DNA from: Thermodesulfobacteriota bacterium
GTDB taxonomy: Bacteria > Desulfobacterota > BSN033 > UBA1163
Assembly: GCA_030024065.1 (NCBI GenBank)
Contig: JASEIE010000096.1
Span: forward strand, 1 to 11,592
DNA: 11,592 bases
Reading direction: 5' to 3'
The number at the start of each line of letters is the position of its first letter. Position 1 is the first letter of the stretch. Under the pieces are notes generated by a model. The model saw nothing but the letters and a program-made list of their open reading frames with translations. It did no database searches and was not told the origin of the DNA. The translations under genes were made by a program, and so were the position numbers. Positions 7,144 to 11,592 of the stretch are shown in pieces.

Positions 7144-8199
7144 TTAAGCCCATTGGATGGATTTGAGCCTGTCTTGAGTCCATATAAATTGGCGCCTTTT
7201 CCTTTTTCGATAGGCTTTCCCTTCTTGAAGGATCGCCCCAACTAAAAGAGGGAGAGCCACGGTCGAATCCATATAGACGGCGGCATAGGAGGATCTTTTC
7301 TCAATCTTTCCCCATGATTTCGCTTCTTCAAAGGTGCAGCCGGAGAGTCCCCCCCATTTGGGATCATCGGTGGTGATCTGAAACGCATACCGGTGACCGC
7401 TCTCTTGCTGAAATAAAAGTTCGTTCACCGGTCCGAGTTGTTGAATATAGTTCTTCGGAACCCCTCCACCAATATAAATGGCCCCTGTCGACGATGCCCT
7501 CCTCTTCAATTGGGCGATCTCATAGCTATCCTGAATATGATCAATGACGAGCCTCTCTGAGGAAGACTTCTTTTGAGCATGAAGCAATGTAAGACCGATG
7601 CCGATAGAACTATCGCTCAAAGCGGGGACGAAGACAGGAACCCCGTGTTGAGAAGCTGTCCTGAGAATCGATTCCCCATCTTTGAGGTGGCTTCCCAAAA
7701 CCTCCAAATAACGCCTTGAGGAAACCACTCTTTCCTCTAACCCTTCTGGAACCTTTGAGAGAAGGTAAATGACCTGATTGATTTTATCATCATCCATCAG
7801 GACATCATAGACTCGAACGATCCGATGTCTTCGCAGTGTGTCATCATCTCCATCCTCGGAACCCACATAATGCTGATACCCCAAACTCTCATAGATGTCA
7901 TGGAAAATGTTCGCACCGGTGGAAACGATGACATCAACCAGTTTCATCTCAATCATATCTCGGATCACCTTACGTAATCCCCCCGGGATCATTGCTCCAG
8001 ATAATCCTATGAAGATTAAGCAGGTAGGATCATTGAGCATCTTACGGTAAACCTCAAAGCATTTATAGATATTACGACTTTGAAAGGAGGTATGTTGAAA
8101 AGCTTGAACCAGATCGAAAAAATTCTCTAATTCCCTAAGATTTAAATGTCGGATAGGCTCTCGAAGGAATTTTGACTTACCTTTATCTTTATTGATCAT
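7144..8199 (-). CDS. Deoxyhypusine-synthase-like protein, copy A
   Basis: A 351-residue member of the deoxyhypusine synthase (DHS) family. The eukaryotic and archaeal enzymes use NAD to cleave spermidine and transfer an aminobutyl group, via a lysine imine, to eIF5A; bacteria lack that protein, and bacterial relatives are thought to act on small polyamines or other acceptors. Family features are GLSGAMIPGGLR (65-76), STGANIFHD (93-101), PALSDSSIG (192-200), GGGVPKNYIQQ (244-254) and GGLSGCTFEEAKSWGKIEKR (283-302), in which K298 matches the active-site lysine. A DSTVALPLL block (311-319) follows, then an unusually basic C-terminal tail (about 328-351). ATG 8199 is preceded by caggag at a rather long spacing of about 11 bases. 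It is the first gene of the unit with the amidohydrolase. Activity is likely from the retained lysine; the substrate is not known. Confidence 0.9.
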   Translation of the reverse strand: MINKDKGKSKFLREPIRHLNLRELENFFDLVQAFQHTSFQSRNIYKCFEVYRKMLNDPTCLIFIGLSGAMIPGGLRKVIRDMIEMKLVDVIVSTGANIFHDIYESLGYQHYVGSEDGDDDTLRRHRIVRVYDVLMDDDKINQVIYLLSKVPEGLEERVVSSRRYLEVLGSHLKDGESILRTASQHGVPVFVPALSDSSIGIGLTLLHAQKKSSSERLVIDHIQDSYEIAQLKRRASSTGAIYIGGGVPKNYIQQLGPVNELLFQQESGHRYAFQITTDDPKWGGLSGCTFEEAKSWGKIEKRSSYAAVYMDSTVALPLLVGAILQEGKAYRKRKRRQFIWTQDRLKSIQWA

Positions 8200-8390
8200 T
8201 TACTAAGCAACTCCTGTTTGAAACGTGTTATCCACGATTTTGAGTTTAGGTTACCATTTTCATATAAGTATTCGAAAAGTCTGGGTTTTTGAAAACTGAA
8301 ATGGAGTCAACTGAATACCCAAGATAGATATAATATATCTAAGAAAAATAAGTCAAGAAAAATCTGTCTTTCCAAATCCCGATATAGACA
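8200..8390. promoter_or_regulatory. Divergent intergenic region, copy A, with a candidate promoter for the DHS-like operon
   Basis: On the - strand TTGACT (complement of 8351-8356) is followed by an A+T-rich stretch containing TATTAT (complement of 8330-8335, spacing 15) and overlapping alternatives at longer spacing. Within it lies a near-palindrome with arms agatat and atatct around 8326-8340 that could be an operator. The leader to the DHS-like ATG would be about 125 bases. The whole region recurs without visible change at 10886-11076. Confidence 0.4.
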
Positions 8391-8672
8391 TTGAGTAAAC
8401 ACTGGTGTAAAAGATTTAAGGGATATCCCCTATTTCTATCCGGTCAAAGGGATGTCTTTGATTCCGCGGGCCAAACAGGATTCATTATGCTCGGCGGTGG
8501 TGGACCGAAAAACTTCATACAGCAAACAGGCCCCACCATCAGCCAAATACTTGGTATCGATTTTGAGGGCGCGGACCGTGGATTACAAATTTGTACCGCG
8601 ATCAAAAGAGAAGGAAGTTTATCCAGTTGTACTTTCAGCGAAGCTTTAACATGGGGTAAGCACGAATATTAG
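8391..8672 (+). pseudogene. Second deoxyhypusine-synthase-like gene, internal fragment, copy A
   Basis: A 93-codon frame opened by TTG at 8391 without a recognisable ribosome binding site. From about residue 21 it matches the C-terminal half of DHS-like proteins: FIMLGGGGPKNFIQQTGP, then SSCTFSEALTWGK, where the final Lys corresponds to the active-site lysine. It belongs to a different subgroup from the complete gene next door. Around 200 N-terminal residues are missing, and the 3' end is also lost: homology with copy B stops at 8660 and the frame ends HEY-stop just afterwards. It differs from copy B at only two bases before that (8576, giving Asp instead of Glu, and 8627, silent). Almost certainly a non-functional remnant. 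Confidence 0.8.
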
Positions 8673-8693
8673 AGCTGGAAATCCATTTCTCGC
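8661..8693. other. Junction between the two tandem copies
   Basis: These 33 bases join the broken end of the DHS-like fragment of copy A to the stop codon of the copy B amidohydrolase. They match neither the sequence left of copy A (before 6008) nor the sequence right of copy B (after 11346), so they are either a remnant of an older intergenic region or junction-specific DNA. Confidence 0.6.
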
Positions 8694-9761
8694 TTAACTT
8701 TGCAATGCATTTCTGACCTTCATTTTATCTACTTCGTTAAGGCGGTTTCCAGTCGCAATCTTTGCCCAGGTGGTGAAGTTGTAAAACCGCAAGGTGTTCG
8801 CCGCATCTCTCATCTCGTGGTACATATCAAAATTTCCTGCAGGCATGAAAAAATCCTCTACGTTATCTGTCCCCAGTCTGATCGGAATATCCTCAAGCAA
8901 AAGTTCGAGCACCCTTGTGATACTGTTGTGCATCGGCACCAGGATGTCTCTATATTGTTTGTTGGAGAGAGTCGCACCTGGACAAACGATGATCCCAATA
9001 TTTGTCTCTTTGATCCCCTCCAAAACCCGCCGGAATCTCTCTTCGCTATATGAGGCAATGGAGAGGGCATGAACTGCCCATACCGTCGGCTGCCGCTTCT
9101 CATCATATCCTCTTTTGTCTGGCCGCAACCATCGGACTGCTTCAATCAGCGTCTCGGTACCATTTTCATCGGGACGGTTCGTCTGATCAACATGCATGTG
9201 AATTTCCTTCCCTCCCAGCTTATTTCCAAGTTCAATGACACGCTTGAAATGTTCTTTAAACCCAATGTGCCTAGGACGCATATCACGTTCGGGAAGGGTC
9301 CCAATAAAATCCGCCATCTTGGCTCCCTCTTCGAATACTTCCCAGCGCTCCTTTTCCGAGTCAATAAATCCAAAAATGGGATATGCCCCTACGCGAAAAT
9401 CTATCCTTTTCTTAAATCGTTCCTTCAAATCCAGGGCGACTTCGAGAGCCCTTAAACCAATGATATCCGCTGTGGTGTCTATAAAACTGTCAATTCTCTT
9501 CGTACCCAATTCAATGGATCTTTCTAAAGCTTGAATGATGCGCTCTTCAAGAGATGCTTTCGTATAGGCGATCCCTTCATGAAGAGCACCGGTCGTGTGT
9601 TGTTTTGCTTCCAGGGGATAGGTTGCAATTTCCCAAGGGTCCATATCTGCATGCTTCATATACTTCGACTCCATCACAAAAGCCCTGTCGAGATGGGCAT
9701 GGGCATTAAACCACCCTCCCAAATCTCCCACCGCCTTCCTCAGTTCTATTTCGAAAGTCAT
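8694..9761 (-). CDS. Cytosine-deaminase-like amidohydrolase, copy B
   Basis: A 355-residue protein identical to copy A except at five positions: N239S, Q340R, M344V, I349V and N354Q. All putative metal ligands (H21, H23, H190, H231, D299) and Gln193 are retained, and the aaggaggt ribosome binding site and ATG are the same. Four of the five changes fall in the last 16 residues, where the DNA differs at about 15 of 54 bases from copy A. Both tails are sensible protein ends of equal length, so each seems to come from a functioning gene, not from a random breakpoint. It follows the copy B DHS-like gene after 68 bases on the same strand. Confidence 0.88.
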   Translation of the reverse strand: MTFEIELRKAVGDLGGWFNAHAHLDRAFVMESKYMKHADMDPWEIATYPLEAKQHTTGALHEGIAYTKASLEERIIQALERSIELGTKRIDSFIDTTADIIGLRALEVALDLKERFKKRIDFRVGAYPIFGFIDSEKERWEVFEEGAKMADFIGTLPERDMRPRHIGFKEHFKRVIELGNKLGGKEIHMHVDQTNRPDENGTETLIEAVRWLRPDKRGYDEKRQPTVWAVHALSIASYSEERFRRVLEGIKETNIGIIVCPGATLSNKQYRDILVPMHNSITRVLELLLEDIPIRLGTDNVEDFFMPAGNFDMYHEMRDAANTLRFYNFTTWAKIATGNRLNEVDKMKVRNALQS

Positions 9762-9829
9762 GAGACCTCCTTATTGAAATTAAAACTGAGTTGGAATCTA
9801 ATCGTTATGAACACTCCAATAAATGACGG

Positions 9830-10885
9830 TTAAGCCCATTGGATGGATTTGAGCCTGTCTTGAGTCCATATAAATTGGCGCCTTTTCCTTTTTCGATAGG
9901 CTTTCCCTTCTTGAAGGATCGCCCCAACTAAAAGAGGGAGAGCCACGGTCGAATCCATATAGACGGCGGCATAGGAGGATCTTTTCTCAATCTTTCCCCA
10001 TGATTTCGCTTCTTCAAAGGTGCAGCCGGAGAGTCCCCCCCATTTGGGATCATCGGTGGTGATCTGAAACGCATACCGGTGACCGCTCTCTTGCTGAAAT
10101 AAAAGTTCGTTCACCGGTCCGAGTTGTTGAATATAGTTCTTCGGAACCCCTCCACCAATATAAATGGCCCCTGTCGACGATGCCCTCCTCTTCAATTGGG
10201 CGATCTCATAGCTATCCTGAATATGATCAATGACGAGCCTCTCTGAGGAAGACTTCTTTTGAGCATGAAGCAATGTAAGACCGATGCCGATAGAACTATC
10301 GCTCAAAGCGGGGACGAAGACAGGAACCCCGTGTTGAGAAGCTGTCCTGAGAATCGATTCCCCATCTTTGAGGTGGCTTCCCAAAACCTCCAAATAACGC
10401 CTTGAGGAAACCACTCTTTCCTCTAACCCTTCTGGAACCTTTGAGAGAAGGTAAATGACCTGATTGATTTTATCATCATCCATCAGGACATCATAGACTC
10501 GAACGATCCGATGTCTTCGCAGTGTGTCATCATCTCCATCCTCGGAACCCACATAATGCTGATACCCCAAACTCTCATAGATGTCATGGAAAATGTTCGC
10601 ACCGGTGGAAACGATGACATCAACCAGTTTCATCTCAATCATATCTCGGATCACCTTACGTAATCCCCCCGGGATCATTGCTCCAGATAATCCTATGAAG
10701 ATTAAGCAGGTAGGATCATTGAGCATCTTACGGTAAACCTCAAAGCATTTATAGATATTACGACTTTGAAAGGAGGTATGTTGAAAAGCTTGAACCAGAT
10801 CGAAAAAATTCTCTAATTCCCTAAGATTTAAATGTCGGATAGGCTCTCGAAGGAATTTTGACTTACCTTTATCTTTATTGATCAT
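9830..10885 (-). CDS. Deoxyhypusine-synthase-like protein, copy B
   Basis: A 351-residue protein identical in every residue to copy A, including the SWGKI lysine (K298), the GGGVPKN loop and the basic tail. It is preceded by the same caggag sequence and A+T-rich promoter-like region, so both copies should be expressed in the same way unless context interferes. Two identical copies would double the dose of the same enzyme and offer no new function. Substrate unknown, as for copy A. Confidence 0.9.
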   Translation of the reverse strand: MINKDKGKSKFLREPIRHLNLRELENFFDLVQAFQHTSFQSRNIYKCFEVYRKMLNDPTCLIFIGLSGAMIPGGLRKVIRDMIEMKLVDVIVSTGANIFHDIYESLGYQHYVGSEDGDDDTLRRHRIVRVYDVLMDDDKINQVIYLLSKVPEGLEERVVSSRRYLEVLGSHLKDGESILRTASQHGVPVFVPALSDSSIGIGLTLLHAQKKSSSERLVIDHIQDSYEIAQLKRRASSTGAIYIGGGVPKNYIQQLGPVNELLFQQESGHRYAFQITTDDPKWGGLSGCTFEEAKSWGKIEKRSSYAAVYMDSTVALPLLVGAILQEGKAYRKRKRRQFIWTQDRLKSIQWA

Positions 10886-11076
10886 TTACTAAGCAACTCC
10901 TGTTTGAAACGTGTTATCCACGATTTTGAGTTTAGGTTACCATTTTCATATAAGTATTCGAAAAGTCTGGGTTTTTGAAAACTGAAATGGAGTCAACTGA
11001 ATACCCAAGATAGATATAATATATCTAAGAAAAATAAGTCAAGAAAAATCTGTCTTTCCAAATCCCGATATAGACA
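10886..11076. promoter_or_regulatory. Divergent intergenic region, copy B, with a candidate promoter
   Basis: Same sequence as 8200-8390, including TTGACT (complement of 11037-11042) and TATTAT (complement of 11016-11021) on the - strand and the agatat/atatct near-palindrome. Perfect conservation between copies reflects the duplication and is not independent evidence of function. Confidence 0.4.
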
Positions 11077-11511
11077 TTGAGTAAACACTGGTGTAAAAGA
11101 TTTAAGGGATATCCCCTATTTCTATCCGGTCAAAGGGATGTCTTTGATTCCGCGGGCCAAACAGGATTCATTATGCTCGGCGGTGGTGGACCGAAAAACT
11201 TCATACAGCAAACAGGCCCCACCATCAGCCAAATACTTGGTATCGATTTTGAGGGCGCGGAACGTGGATTACAAATTTGTACCGCGATCAAAAGAGAAGG
11301 AAGTTTATCCAGCTGTACTTTCAGCGAAGCTTTAACATGGGGTAAGTACTCTTCGGCTGACGAAGATAAACTTGTGCAAATTTGGGGGGAATATAGCATT
11401 ATTTTTCCACTCCTGACCGTTTATGTGCTTGAACAATGTGAGTCCCGTTCAATGAAATATATTGTATCGAAATTGCCCCAATTTATCCAACAGCTTAAAG
11501 AAACCTTATAA
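11077..11511 (+). pseudogene. Second deoxyhypusine-synthase-like gene, C-terminal part, copy B
   Basis: A 144-codon frame from TTG 11077 to TAA 11509-11511. It holds the C-terminal 40% or so of a DHS-like protein: GGGGPKNFIQQTGPTISQIL (35-54), SSCTFSEALTWGKY with the active-site Lys at 90, and FPLLTVYVLEQ (110-120), ending in a normal-looking helical tail. The N-terminal NAD-binding portion, about 200 residues, is missing, and the first 20 residues do not resemble the family. The same 5' truncation is present in copy A, so the gene was broken before the duplication. It could be a short expressed protein, since the frame is intact, but no ribosome binding site is seen and the NAD site would be incomplete. 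Most likely a remnant. Confidence 0.75.
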
Positions 11512-11592
11512 AATTGTATCCAAAACAATTTCTTAATCTCATTGACTAATATAAACCTATAGTAATTTCAATAAAGTCTTGCACTTTTAAAT
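11512..11592. other. A+T-rich non-coding end of window
   Basis: No gene, hairpin with T-run or repeat is recognisable in these last 81 bases. Confidence 0.4.

Larger units (their letters stand above)
6062..8660. repeat. Tandem duplication, copy A (about 2.6 kb)
   Basis: This stretch recurs at 8748-11346 in the same orientation with a constant offset of 2686. I found only four differences inside it: 6360, 6362, 8576 and 8627. The DHS-like proteins are identical and several non-coding frames across the unit also translate identically, so base-level identity is very high. Left of 6062 the copies remain alignable for 54 bases but at only about 72% identity; right of 8660 similarity ends abruptly. 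Confidence 0.95.
8748..11346. repeat. Tandem duplication, copy B (about 2.6 kb)
   Basis: Direct repeat of 6062-8660. It carries the same three items: amidohydrolase, DHS-like gene and the 5'-truncated second DHS-like gene. In this copy the truncated gene continues past the repeat end to a natural stop at 11511, so the right boundary of this copy is probably the ancestral one. Confidence 0.95.

Noticed and set aside
6108..7147. Several + strand frames of 60-130 codons inside the amidohydrolase gene, repeated in copy B
   Set aside because: They recur only because the underlying DNA is duplicated; none has a ribosome binding site or recognisable motif, and the - strand gene explains the sequence.
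6062..11346. A composite transposon explaining the 2.6-kb repeat
   Set aside because: No transposase, integrase or inverted ends are found in or at the borders of either copy; the insertion sequences lie elsewhere in the window.

Overview
The window reads as a fragment of a free-living Gram-negative-type bacterium of moderate G+C, possibly an uncultured Desulfobacterota- or Nitrospirota-like lineage. The lineage is a weak inference from the style of the YyaL-like protein, the IS1634/IS1380 elements and the lysine-rich proteins; no marker gene is present.

Layout: (1) 1-785, + strand, is the 3' part of a YyaL/SSP411 (DUF255-type) gene cut by the window edge. (2) 995-2850 is an IS1634-family insertion sequence with an intact-looking transposase and 16-bp terminal inverted repeats. 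It abuts the 5' part of an IS1380-family transposase gene (about 2850-3332); the rest of that gene is absent, so the insertion was accompanied or followed by loss of neighbouring DNA. (3) 3573-5897, - strand, is a two-component pair: a soluble double-PAS, NarL-type histidine kinase followed by a LuxR-type response regulator. (4) About 6062-11346 is a tandem duplication (offset 2686 bp, about 2.6 kb per copy). Each copy carries, on the - strand, a deoxyhypusine-synthase-like gene followed by a cytosine-deaminase-like amidohydrolase, and, divergently on the + strand, a 5'-truncated fragment of a second deoxyhypusine-synthase-like gene.

The main biological interest is the duplicated two-gene unit. 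Bacteria have no eIF5A to hypusinate, so a DHS-like protein with the active-site lysine motif next to a cytosine-deaminase-fold amidohydrolase suggests an uncharacterised polyamine or guanidine/heterocycle conversion. The histidine kinase and regulator lie on the same strand 110 bp downstream and could be co-transcribed with it. The two copies are almost identical in the middle but diverge sharply at the edges: both amidohydrolase 3' ends are proper gene ends but differ at about 15 of 54 bases. That pattern fits gene conversion or unequal recombination between older, diverged copies better than a simple recent duplication. An assembly chimera of related strains is the main alternative.

No tRNA, rRNA, CRISPR array or phage gene was seen.
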